64,000 bases of DNA from Peribacillus frigoritolerans (GTDB lineage: Bacteria; Bacillota; Bacilli; Bacillales; DSM-1321). The stretch covers positions 4,072,778 through 4,136,777 of the forward strand of contig NZ_KV440950.1 in assembly GCF_001636405.1 (NCBI RefSeq), read 5' to 3'. Under the pieces are notes generated by a model. It had not been told where the DNA came from and made no database searches. It saw nothing but the letters and a program-made list of their open reading frames with translations. The position numbers were made by a program, and so were the translations under genes. This document shows, piece by piece, positions 56,450 to 64,000 of the stretch (positions are counted from its first letter, which is position 1; every line of letters begins with the position of its first letter).

Positions 56450-57655
56450 ATGAAAGCTTGCGGTTTAGTAGTCGAATATAACCCTTTTCACAATGGACAT
56501 GTTTTACATGCAAGAGAAAGTAGAGAAAAAACAGGGGCAGATGTCGTTGTCGCTGTTATGAGCGGGCCCTTCTTACAGCGTGGCGAGCCCGCTATCGTCA
56601 GCAAGTGGACACGCGCCGAAATGGCCTTGAATGGCGGCATTGATCTTGTCATTGAGCTGCCATATGCTTTCGCGACACAGAAGGCTGAAATATTTGCAAA
56701 AGGATCTATTGCTCTTTTGGAATCGCTAGGCTGTGACTCTTTTTGCTTCGGAAGCGAGGATGGCAAAATTGAACCATTCATCATCGCCCACAGAATCCTT
56801 TCGGAAAATTCCGCTGCATTCGATGCCGCAATCAAATCGGCCATGGATGCCGGTAATAGTTATCCGTCAAGTGCTGCCCAGGCTTATCGTTCGATCATCC
56901 ATGGTGATGCGGCATTGGATTTGACGAAGCCGAATAATATCCTTGGAAAAGAATATGTAAGTGCTGCCCTTTCAAACGGCTACTCCATTCGCCCTTATAC
57001 GATTCAAAGGGTCGCTGCAGGGTACCATGAAACAAAGTTGTCCAAAGACCCTATTGCCAGCGCAACGGGGATACGTAAAGCCATCCATGAACACCAGGAA
57101 TTACATTCTGTTTCCAGTTATATTCCTCAAGCGACGATGAGTGGCCTTGAGCAATATTTAACGCGCTACCATGCCTTGCATGACTGGGAAATGTATTGGT
57201 CCATGTTGAAATACCGTATCCTTTCTTCCTCTTTAACCGAATTGGCAGGAATATACGAAGTTGAGGAAGGCATAGAGCACCGAATGAAGGAGATGGCCAA
57301 ACAATCTTCGAGCTTTTCTGGATTCATGGCAGCGCTGAAGACAAAACGCTACACATGGACACGGCTGCAGCGGATGTGTGTCCATATATTGACGCATACA
57401 TTCAAGGAACAGGTAATTCATAATGACCAACCGGCCTATATCAGACTTCTTGGCATGAATGGCCGGGGGCAAGAATATCTTCGTTCTGTAAAAAAAGGCT
57501 TGCCCCTCCCTCTCATCTCTAAACTTTCTTCCTATCGGAAGCAGGACATCGATTCGGACTTGCGAGCAGCACAGGTGTATGCCCTGGGCTTGCCTGAGCC
57601 GCATCAAGCTGCATTGATGAAACGTGAATATGAATCTCCCATCATTTTCAAATGA
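56450..57655 (+). CDS. tmcAL: tRNA(Met) cytidine acetate ligase
   Basis: A 401-residue nucleotidyltransferase-like protein (B. subtilis YlbM). The N-terminal VVEYNPFHNGHVLHARES contains the HxGH ATP-binding motif, followed by VAVMSGPFLQRGEPAIVSKW. It activates acetate as acetyl-AMP and acetylates C34 in the anticodon of elongator tRNA-Met, avoiding acetyl-CoA. GAGGTGAACG ribosome site. Divergent from ylbN and convergent with ylbL. Confidence 0.95.
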   Translation: MKACGLVVEYNPFHNGHVLHARESREKTGADVVVAVMSGPFLQRGEPAIVSKWTRAEMALNGGIDLVIELPYAFATQKAEIFAKGSIALLESLGCDSFCFGSEDGKIEPFIIAHRILSENSAAFDAAIKSAMDAGNSYPSSAAQAYRSIIHGDAALDLTKPNNILGKEYVSAALSNGYSIRPYTIQRVAAGYHETKLSKDPIASATGIRKAIHEHQELHSVSSYIPQATMSGLEQYLTRYHALHDWEMYWSMLKYRILSSSLTELAGIYEVEEGIEHRMKEMAKQSSSFSGFMAALKTKRYTWTRLQRMCVHILTHTFKEQVIHNDQPAYIRLLGMNGRGQEYLRSVKKGLPLPLISKLSSYRKQDIDSDLRAAQVYALGLPEPHQAALMKREYESPIIFK

Positions 57656-57706
57656 AGAAGGATTCAAGCTTGGCCGTTTCATCCTTAAGTGTAAAAAGCT
57701 AATCAT

Positions 57707-57747
57707 GAAAAAAGCGCAGACAGTAGATTACTGCCTGCGCTTTTTTT
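57707..57747. terminator. Bidirectional terminator between tmcAL and ylbL
   Basis: Arms AAAAAAGCGCAG-CAGTA and TACTG-CTGCGCTTTTTT with one internal mismatch, between converging genes; the right arm touches the ylbL stop codon. Confidence 0.92.
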
Positions 57748-58772
57748 CATTTTCCTTTTCCATTTAGCTTCGTTAAATAGGCTACTGCATCTTCAAAGTT
57801 GTCAACCGGCACGATCTTCATGTCAGTGTCAATATCCTTTGCTGCAATGAGTGCATCTTCATAATTCGAACCCGCTGCTCCGTTTTCATTCGGGGCAAAG
57901 AATATTTCGGCTCCAGACTTATCGGCTGCAACAATTTTCTGTTGGATTCCGCCAATTGGACCGACTGTCCCATCATCAGACATCGTGCCCGTACCCGCTA
58001 TGTCATATCCACTTGTAAGATCGCCTTTCGTTAATTGATTATAAATTTCCAACGAAAACATTAAACCAGCCGAAGGACCGCCTATATGTTCTGAATCTAT
58101 GGCAATCGCCGGTTTTGTGTTCACTCTTCGATTGTCATCCAGCGAAATGCCGATTCCTACCCTATTTGGATCATTTTTAAAAGGCTGCAATGAAAGAACG
58201 GTCGTTTTCTCCGTCTCTTCCCGCTTATAAACTATTTTAACTTCATCTCCGGCCTTCTTTTCGTTAATATAATCCATGAATTCCTGTGCAGACTTGAATT
58301 TAACATCATCAACTTGAATGATTTGATCGCCCGCTTTCAGCTCTTTTGCTGCCGGCATTCCTTTTAGCACGTCCAAAACATATACACCCAGGTACTCGTA
58401 TTCGACTTCTTTCCCTGCTTTTTCATATGCGATCTTAATGGCATTATTTTTAGAACCATCCATTAAGTGGAGCTGCCTGATATTATATTCTTCATCTGTT
58501 TCATCTTCGCTTCTGATGGAGGCTTCCGGATAAAGCTCCTGATATTTGCTCCACTTCGCCATCATGTAGGAATATATATTTGCCCGGCCCATCCTTACAG
58601 TGGTTAACATAAAGCTTCCTTTTGCTTCATCTCCCCCGGATACCTCAATGATTGGCTCCAATTCTTTAGCCATTCCTGGTTTCGATACATAAAAAGGTAG
58701 GGAATAAAGGGCTGATGCTATGAGAAGTATAGCCACCACCAGGAAAGTGCGTACATACGTTTTACGGCTCAT
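57747..58772 (-). CDS. ylbL: SepM-family PDZ and Lon-like serine protease (YlbL)
   Basis: A 341-residue membrane-bound protease, the length of B. subtilis YlbL. Transmembrane anchor at about residues 10-28, PDZ domain (GVYVLDVLKGMPAAKELKAGD, about 125-190), and C-terminal Lon catalytic domain with the Ser in IGGPSAGLMFSLE (about 235) and the Lys in the VAADKSGAEIFFAP region. YlbL works with CtpA to degrade the SOS cell-division inhibitor YneA in B. subtilis. ATG at 58772 overlaps the upstream patatin gene by 11 bases. Confidence 0.92.
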   Translation of the reverse strand: MSRKTYVRTFLVVAILLIASALYSLPFYVSKPGMAKELEPIIEVSGGDEAKGSFMLTTVRMGRANIYSYMMAKWSKYQELYPEASIRSEDETDEEYNIRQLHLMDGSKNNAIKIAYEKAGKEVEYEYLGVYVLDVLKGMPAAKELKAGDQIIQVDDVKFKSAQEFMDYINEKKAGDEVKIVYKREETEKTTVLSLQPFKNDPNRVGIGISLDDNRRVNTKPAIAIDSEHIGGPSAGLMFSLEIYNQLTKGDLTSGYDIAGTGTMSDDGTVGPIGGIQQKIVAADKSGAEIFFAPNENGAAGSNYEDALIAAKDIDTDMKIVPVDNFEDAVAYLTKLNGKGK

Positions 58773-59559
58773 CTTCAAAGGACTCCTTCCAAGTAACAAT
58801 GCTCTGCTTAATTTGATCAATCTTACCTCTTGCTGCTTCTTCTCCAATACTAATTATTTCCTGTACGTTTGTAAATGATTTCGAGCTGTATTTCTCAACC
58901 CTGGGGCGTATCATGACGTCTGAAGCAAACTCCCTGCTTTTAACCAGCTCCATTTGCAGGATATCGAGGCTTTGCATGATGACGTCATATATGGAGTTTA
59001 TCTCCATATCCTGTTTCACGTGAGCTACATCCACACCAATTATGATGTCTGCTCCCATATCCTTCACAACTGAAACAGGAACCCTGTCAACTACGCCGCC
59101 ATCAACAAGCAGTCTGTTTCCGATTCTTTCGGGAATGAAAATCCCTGGAATGGAGATGCTTGCCCTTACTGCCGGTGCGATGGGACCTTCCTGAAAAATG
59201 ACCTTTTCCCCCGTTTTTATATCAGTGGCTACCACCGCCACAGGAATATCAAGTTCTTCAAATTTCTTGCCATATGTAAATACCCTGATTAAATCCTTTG
59301 TCCGCTTACCCGAAATGAAGCCCATCTTAGGTATGGTGAAGTCCAAATAATACTTCCGCTTAAATGCACGGGACAACTTATACAGCCTCTCGATATCCGA
59401 CCCCGCTCCATAAAAGGCTGCAACCATTGCTCCCATGCTGCTTCCAGCAATCATATCTATCGGAATGCCTTCTTGCTGCAATACCTTTATCACGCCAATA
59501 TGTGCAAACCCCCTAGCTCCTCCTGACCCAAGTGCAAGCCCGACTTTTGGTTTCGACAA
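58762..59559 (-). CDS. ylbK: Patatin-like phospholipase family protein (YlbK)
   Basis: A 265-residue patatin-like hydrolase. It has the oxyanion motif GLALGSGGARGFAHIGVI near the N-terminus, the nucleophile in MIAGSSMGAMVAAFYGAG (GxSxG, about residue 40), and the catalytic Asp in LLVDGGVVDRVPVSVV (DGG). Substrate unknown. The start is a TTG six bases after GGGAGGG; the longer open frame has no ribosome site. It overlaps ylbL. Confidence 0.9.
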   Translation of the reverse strand: MSKPKVGLALGSGGARGFAHIGVIKVLQQEGIPIDMIAGSSMGAMVAAFYGAGSDIERLYKLSRAFKRKYYLDFTIPKMGFISGKRTKDLIRVFTYGKKFEELDIPVAVVATDIKTGEKVIFQEGPIAPAVRASISIPGIFIPERIGNRLLVDGGVVDRVPVSVVKDMGADIIIGVDVAHVKQDMEINSIYDVIMQSLDILQMELVKSREFASDVMIRPRVEKYSSKSFTNVQEIISIGEEAARGKIDQIKQSIVTWKESFEDEP

Positions 59560-59828
59560 AGATATCCCTCCCGCTTTAACTAGTTCAAAATATTGAAATA
59601 ACACTCATTCAAAGTTATGGTCTTAAACGGATTTATAGAAGCATATTATTTATATTGACAGTGAAACAAGCATGGCAGATATATTCCATTGAGCGGATCA
59701 TCCCTCTTTACATGTCGGTACAATCCTTATTCCATCATGCGCTTACTTTTCGAGAAAAAGAAGTTCATATTTTATTATATACGAAACGAACTGCCCTTAT
59801 TTAGTAACCTTCAAGAGGAGGCTGAATT

Positions 59829-61046
59829 TTGCTAAAATCAAAATCTAAAACAGTACTGTTAGCTACCTCCGTCACGATGATGGCAGTTGGCTTGATCATC
59901 TTCCCCCAAGAATCCTTTGAAGCTTCCAAAGGCGGACTGAATATTTGGTGGACAATTGTTTTCCCTTCGCTTCTGCCTTTCTTGATTTTCTCGGAGTTAT
60001 TAATCAGTTTTGGGGTTGTCAGGTTCATTGGTGTCATGCTTGAACCATTTATGCGTCCCCTATTCCGTGTACCAGGAGTGGGAGGTTTCGTTTGGGCGAT
60101 GGGACTTGCATCAGGGTTTCCAGCCGGGGCGAAATTCACTGTAAGGCTTCGTCAAGAAGAACAATTGACCCGCATTGAAGCTGAAAGACTCGTTTGTTTT
60201 ACTAATTCATCCAATCCATTGTTCCTATTCGTTGCCGTTGCCGTTGGTTTTTTCCACAACCCTCATTTAGGGATCATCCTTGCCCTTTCCCACTACCTAG
60301 GAAATATTTGTGTAGGCATCATCATGCGTTTTTACCGTTGGAAAGAAGAAAAACCCCATGCAAAAGAACTGACCAAGCTCCCCTCCATAAGACAAGCCTT
60401 TGGTCAAATGCATCGTACCAGAATAAAAGAAACAAGGCCATTTGGCAGTTTACTTGGAGATGCGGTACTCTCATCCATCCAAACCCTATTGATGATCGGG
60501 GGGTTCATCATTCTCTTTTCTGTGGTGAACAAGCTTTTATTTCATATGAACATCACCGGATTGCTAGCATCTGGGGTCGGAGGAATTCTACATATTTTTA
60601 ATTTCCCGGACTCCTTAAGCCTTCCCTTCATATCAGGCATGTTTGAAATGACTCTAGGTTCAAAATTAACCAGCACGGTCGAAGAGGCGACACTCTTTCA
60701 GCAAACCGTGATGACAAGTTTCATCTTAGCTTTCAACGGGTTCAGCATCCAAGCGCAAGTTGCCAGCATCATTGCAGCAACGGACATTCGTTTCACTCCC
60801 TTTTTTCTGGCCAGGATTGCACATGGCCTTCTTGCATCCATTATCACCATCCTGCTTTGGGAACCATTCTATAAAGGCAAAATGTACAGCGGCAGCCCGA
60901 TAAACGCATTCCCGGTCAGCGGATCCGGTGAACACGCGAATTCCCTATATCAAAGCATGCTTGATATAGGTCCCATTCTAACACTCGTGTTTTTGATCCT
61001 ATACATCATCATATTTACCAAAAGGCTATTCAAAGGCCTTTCGTAA
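59829..61046 (+). CDS. ylbJ: Sporulation integral membrane protein YlbJ
   Basis: A 405-residue protein with about eight to ten hydrophobic segments and the nucleoside-recognition (Gate) domain pattern, for instance GGLNIWWTIVFPSLLPFLIFSELLI and FTNSSNPLFLFVAVAVGF. In B. subtilis ylbJ is a sigma-E gene needed for efficient spore formation. The start is a TTG after GAGGAGG with a seven-base spacer. Convergent with coaD. Confidence 0.9.
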   Translation: MLKSKSKTVLLATSVTMMAVGLIIFPQESFEASKGGLNIWWTIVFPSLLPFLIFSELLISFGVVRFIGVMLEPFMRPLFRVPGVGGFVWAMGLASGFPAGAKFTVRLRQEEQLTRIEAERLVCFTNSSNPLFLFVAVAVGFFHNPHLGIILALSHYLGNICVGIIMRFYRWKEEKPHAKELTKLPSIRQAFGQMHRTRIKETRPFGSLLGDAVLSSIQTLLMIGGFIILFSVVNKLLFHMNITGLLASGVGGILHIFNFPDSLSLPFISGMFEMTLGSKLTSTVEEATLFQQTVMTSFILAFNGFSIQAQVASIIAATDIRFTPFFLARIAHGLLASIITILLWEPFYKGKMYSGSPINAFPVSGSGEHANSLYQSMLDIGPILTLVFLILYIIIFTKRLFKGLS

Positions 61047-61049
61047 ACC

Positions 61050-61085
61050 AAAAAAGAGCATTGCCCGTTGGCAATGCTCTTTTTT

Positions 61086-61086
<1 letters not shown>
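61050..61086. terminator. Bidirectional terminator between ylbJ and coaD
   Basis: Perfect arms AAAAAGAGCATTGCC and GGCAATGCTCTTTTT with a four-base loop, between converging genes. Confidence 0.93.
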
Positions 61087-61577
<491 letters not shown>

Positions 61578-62153
61578 TCATAGTTCCCCCTGTTCGTGTA
61601 CGTTTCCCCATTGATAAATCGTAACGGCAATGACGCCATAAACTTCTTTTCTCTTAACGGTAAAGTCACCAACTTTTTCTGGCAAAGTAACATCATGGCC
61701 ATGCTCACAAACAATGTATCCCATATCGTTCAGCAATCGGTATTTATGTATTTCTTCAAGAATCTCGACTAGCTTTTGTTTCTTATAAGGTGGATCAAGA
61801 AAAATCAATTCAAAAGTCATTTCCCTTTTCACCAAAGCCTTTAATGCACGTTCTGAATCATTTTTATAAACTTCTGCACGGTCTGAAAACTTGCATAGTT
61901 CCAAATTAGCCTTAACCGTTTGATTCGCTTTAAAATCCCGGTCGACAAATATGGCTTTATCCATGCCTCTGCTTAACGCTTCAATTCCCAGTCCACCGCT
62001 TCCGGCAAACAAGTCGAGGACCAGCCCTCCTTCGAAATAAGGACCAATCATGTTAAAAATGGATTCCTTGACTTTATCAGTAGTCGGCCGGGTTCCTGTA
62101 CCCGGTACAGCCTTAAGTGGTCTTCCTTTGCAAATTCCGGAAACGACCCTCAT
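61578..62153 (-). CDS. rsmD: 16S rRNA (guanine(966)-N2)-methyltransferase
   Basis: A 191-residue SAM-dependent methyltransferase. Motifs: RVVSGICKGRPLKAVPG N-terminus, GTRPTTDKVKESIFN, SAM motif VLDLFAGSGGLGIEALSRG (about 47) and the catalytic FLDPPYKK (NPPY-type) near 122. The second of two adjacent ATG codons (62153) has better spacing to GGTGAG and gives the MRV start common in the family. It is coupled to coaD. Confidence 0.94.
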   Translation of the reverse strand: MRVVSGICKGRPLKAVPGTGTRPTTDKVKESIFNMIGPYFEGGLVLDLFAGSGGLGIEALSRGMDKAIFVDRDFKANQTVKANLELCKFSDRAEVYKNDSERALKALVKREMTFELIFLDPPYKKQKLVEILEEIHKYRLLNDMGYIVCEHGHDVTLPEKVGDFTVKRKEVYGVIAVTIYQWGNVHEQGEL

Positions 62154-62319
62154 CATTCTCACCACATTTTATGACAAATTTCTGTTACTTTCCTATCCTA
62201 ACATATTAGAAATAGCTAGCCAATATTTAAACCCATTTGCCTTCATTTCCATGATTAAAAGAACATATCATTTCGTACCATGGATAGAAGATATCCATTC
62301 TTTTTATAAATCTTTTACA

Positions 62320-62415
62320 TCATGAATAATAAAATGGTTTTTGGCAATAATGTGAATAACAACATTCCTTTTTAGGTGTTGTTGCCAACCGCGGAGAAGG
62401 CTTACGTTTCCCCAT
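62320..62415 (-). CDS. Small conserved-looking ORF, 31 residues, Cys/Tyr-rich tail
   Basis: An open frame of 31 codons starting MGKRKPSPRLATTPKKECC and ending with a tyrosine-rich tail (YSHYCQKPFYYS). A GGAGG site lies nine bases before the ATG, which supports translation. The N-terminal half is basic and the C-terminal half has three cysteines. I do not recognise a family. Small proteins of this type in Bacillus are sometimes spore-associated, but nothing shows that here. It lies just upstream of rsmD. Confidence 0.55.
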   Translation of the reverse strand: MGKRKPSPRLATTPKKECCYSHYCQKPFYYS

Positions 62416-62477
62416 AAGTTCTTCCTCCGGTTTCTCCTCTCCCTTTGCCTTCTGGTCCTTAGTTAGACATAGAAGGA

Positions 62478-62506
62478 CCCTGCATATTTTTGCAGGGCTT
62501 TTTTTT
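62478..62506 (+). terminator. Plus-strand terminator with no obvious gene before it
   Basis: CCCTGC, eight-base loop, GCAGGG followed by CTTTTTTTT on the plus strand. No plus-strand gene ends upstream; ylbJ has its own terminator 1.4 kb earlier. On the minus strand there is no T run, so it would not end the small ORF's transcript. Confidence 0.75.
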
Positions 62507-62624
62507 ATTGATAAACCACTTATTCCAAATTTCCTTTGTCATCATTCGTCAATGAAGTTGTCCTTCTCTTTTATGAGGGATAATGATAAAGTAATGAATA
62601 ATAAGTTAGTTAGGAGAGGTTTAA

Positions 62625-63014
62625 TTGATTCAACGTTTTATTGAAATTGGACAAGGATATTCCGATATATATGAGTTGCTGGAAGTAGGCCGCAATCAGA
62701 AACATCGAGTTGCAAGGCTATTGGCTATGCATACTACTATAAATGATAAAAAGGTAACGTCATTGGTCATCGTCATGGAGCCCACAGATCCCGGGAAATT
62801 CCAGCCGCTTTACATTTGCCGTGAAGGTATCCCTAACCCACATGCCACCAAAAACAAACGCTATGAGCTTTTTGAGAACTTGGCTGAGGAACTGGATAGG
62901 CCAATTATTGAAATCGAAGTGAAACCTTCGGTGCTCTTTGCAGAAATCGAGTTGTACTACCAGCACTTAATCGGCATTTTGCGAATGAATAGATATCTGC
63001 CGCCATTAGGTTGA
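62625..63014 (+). CDS. Conserved hypothetical protein, 129 residues
   Basis: A soluble-looking 129-residue protein starting MIQRFIEIGQGYSDIYELLE from a TTG codon seven bases after AGGAGAGG. It contains VARLLAMHTTINDKKVTSLVIVMEP and a LAEELDRPIIEIEVKPS segment. I recall similar small Bacillaceae proteins sometimes labelled methylthioribose kinase, a label I regard as unsupported, since no kinase motif or sufficient length is present. It converges with ylbG and shares a terminator. Confidence 0.8.
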   Translation: MIQRFIEIGQGYSDIYELLEVGRNQKHRVARLLAMHTTINDKKVTSLVIVMEPTDPGKFQPLYICREGIPNPHATKNKRYELFENLAEELDRPIIEIEVKPSVLFAEIELYYQHLIGILRMNRYLPPLG

Positions 63015-63038
63015 AAGATGTTGCTGCCCTGAAAATGA

Positions 63039-63069
63039 AAAAGCTGACTCCGCATGAGTCAGCTTTTTT
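63039..63069. terminator. Bidirectional terminator before ylbG
   Basis: Arms AAAAGCTGACT and AGTCAGCTTTT with a seven-base loop, flanked by A and T runs on both strands, between the converging 129-residue gene and ylbG. Confidence 0.92.
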
Positions 63070-63344
63070 CAAATTCCCATTTTATAATCATATTCTTTCG
63101 CTTTATCCGGTTTGGAGTTTTCGTACTCCACCTTCAAAAAAGGCTTGTAAGAAAGGTCCACCTTTTTAACGAACGAATAATTATTCAGTTTTTCCACAAG
63201 TGGTTCCACTTCATCCATATTCGTATAAAGCACGACATATTTCAACTTTTTTGAAACATAATGGATATTTCCAAATTTCCTAAGCATTTTGGCTTGTTTC
63301 AATGTATGTAAATAGACGATGATTCCCTGTCTCGCTCCAAGCAT
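63069..63344 (-). CDS. ylbG: DUF2129 family protein YlbG
   Basis: A 91-residue protein of the UPF0298/DUF2129 family. The N-terminal [20 protein letters not shown] and the central [15 protein letters not shown] are characteristic. Function unknown; a small cytosolic protein with a conserved place before rsmD in Bacillus. The ribosome site is GGGAGTT. Confidence 0.93.
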   Translation of the reverse strand: MLGARQGIIVYLHTLKQAKMLRKFGNIHYVSKKLKYVVLYTNMDEVEPLVEKLNNYSFVKKVDLSYKPFLKVEYENSKPDKAKEYDYKMGI

Positions 63345-63481
63345 ATCAATAACTCCCTTTTAAAAGGTTTTAACTAAGTGTAGCATAGCAGAATCTTTAC
63401 TTTCAACCAAGAAAAAAAGATTATAAACAAAATTCTCTCACTATTATGAATATACACACTGTGAAGGGAGCCAAACAAACG

Positions 63482-63805
63482 ATGGATTTAAACCAAATTT
63501 GGCATCAATTTATTGTGCATCTATTAGATAATGATGAAATTACCCAAGCTTCGATAAAAAAGTTCACAGGAATCCCCTTTATATATATCCATTATCATCC
63601 GGCACCAAATGATGATGGTAAGCTTTCTCTCTTAATAAAAAAAGCCGCAAGCCTTTCAATGCGTGGCAAGCAGCTTCATTGTGAAACCATTTTCGTACGG
63701 CAGGAAGAACATTTATATGTATTCCGGCATCGTTTTTATGTGCCGCAGAAAAAGATGTTTTGCTGCGGCAACCTTTGTCCGGATTGTATTTTATATCGCA
63801 GTTAA
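63482..63805 (+). CDS. Hypothetical protein with C-terminal CC-x3-C-x2-C motif
   Basis: A 107-residue protein (starting MDLNQIWHQFIVHLLDNDEI) from an ATG 11 bases after GAAGGGAG; an ATG 12 codons upstream lacks a ribosome site. The tail reads MFCCGNLCPDCILY, a tight cysteine cluster that could bind zinc or a 2Fe-2S centre, somewhat like the end of FhuF-type reductases. I do not recognise the family. Its last 15 bases overlap the convergent partial gene to the right. Confidence 0.7.
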   Translation: MDLNQIWHQFIVHLLDNDEITQASIKKFTGIPFIYIHYHPAPNDDGKLSLLIKKAASLSMRGKQLHCETIFVRQEEHLYVFRHRFYVPQKKMFCCGNLCPDCILYRS

Positions 63806-64000
63806 TCGCTTTTTGCCACGTAACCGAAATATGTAAGATGATAGTTCATGCATCGGTTCATGACCATGTCCCGGCGAGGTTCCAAACATGACACAGCCAC
63901 CGAACTCCATAGTAATGTCGAATTTCGATGGCTGCATTATATACCGGCCGGCCCTGAATGGTCCCAATCTGGCCATTACCTTAAGCAGAGCACCCGCAAC
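63791..64000 (-). CDS. C-terminal part of an unidentified protein, cut by the window edge
   Basis: An open frame that continues past 64000; 69 codons and the stop are visible. The end reads FDITMEFGGCVMFGTSPGHG, then MHELSSYIFRLRGKKRL. An internal ATG at 63976 has no ribosome site, so the true start is probably outside. I do not recognise it; it is not YlbF, the B. subtilis neighbour of YlbG. It converges with, and overlaps by 15 bases, the cysteine-motif gene. Confidence 0.5.
   Translation of the reverse strand, partial: VAGALLKVMARLGPFRAGRYIMQPSKFDITMEFGGCVMFGTSPGHGHEPMHELSSYIFRLRGKKRLTAI

Noticed and set aside
62341..62392. Inverted repeat TTGGCAA / TTGCCAA near 62341-62389 as a regulatory hairpin
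   Set aside because: The arms are imperfect and lie inside the small ORF; no further support.

Overview
The window is a chromosomal segment of an endospore-forming member of the Bacillaceae. The evidence is the sporulation genes (spoIIGA, sigE, sigG, spoVD, spoVE, rsfA, ylbJ), the bacillithiol gene bshC, PyrR attenuators, a T-box leader, and a gene order that matches, almost gene for gene, the Bacillus subtilis stretch from ylbG to coaBC. Only the family level is firm. A Peribacillus (B. simplex-type) or related genus is a guess from memory. No phage, insertion sequence, CRISPR array, rRNA or tRNA gene was seen. Nearly every gene lies on the minus strand, so the biological order runs from right to left. 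The exceptions on the plus strand are rqcH, the GNAT gene, tmcAL, ylbJ and two small unknown genes near the right edge.

From right to left: (1) 64000-51500 is the ylb region: small unknown genes, ylbG, rsmD, coaD, ylbJ, ylbK, ylbL, tmcAL, the ylbN-rpmF pair behind a consensus promoter, an enoyl-CoA hydratase, rsfA, a GNAT protein, a ketopantoate reductase-like gene, a DUF3397 membrane protein and bshC. (2) 49550-31440 is the division and cell wall (dcw) cluster: mraZ with a putative MraZ operator, rsmH, ftsL, pbpB, spoVD, murE, mraY, murD, spoVE, murB, divIB, ylxW, ylxX, sbp, ftsA, ftsZ. murG is absent from its usual place between spoVE and murB, and internal terminators cut the cluster into several transcription units. 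(3) 31300-28440 carries spoIIGA-sigE and sigG, with a putative Spo0A-type promoter (22-base spacer) and a putative sigma-F promoter. (4) 28200-20950 holds ylmC, pgeF, ylmE, sepF, ylmG, ylmH, divIVA and a T-box-controlled ileS. (5) 20750-7460 holds lspA, an RluD-family gene and the complete pyrimidine operon pyrR-pyrP-pyrB-pyrC-carA-carB-pyrK-pyrD-pyrF-pyrE, with three PyrR attenuators. (6) 7413-1 holds rqcH, a Ca2+-type P-ATPase, yicC, remA, gmk, rpoZ and the start of coaBC.

The genes serve growth and its coordination: UMP synthesis, peptidoglycan precursors and septum assembly, cell pole and septum placement, translation quality control, and early sporulation sigma factors. I found no clearly new multi-gene system. 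The points most worth a second look are an RNA element with two mutually exclusive or pseudoknotted pairings between rpoZ and coaBC, an exactly 10-bp-phased repeat upstream of mraZ, the missing murG with a replacement promoter, a 31-codon Cys/Tyr-rich ORF with a good ribosome site, an orphan plus-strand terminator, and the frequent TTG/GTG starts in sporulation genes. Start positions were chosen by ribosome-binding site and family length, so several are shorter than the longest open frame.
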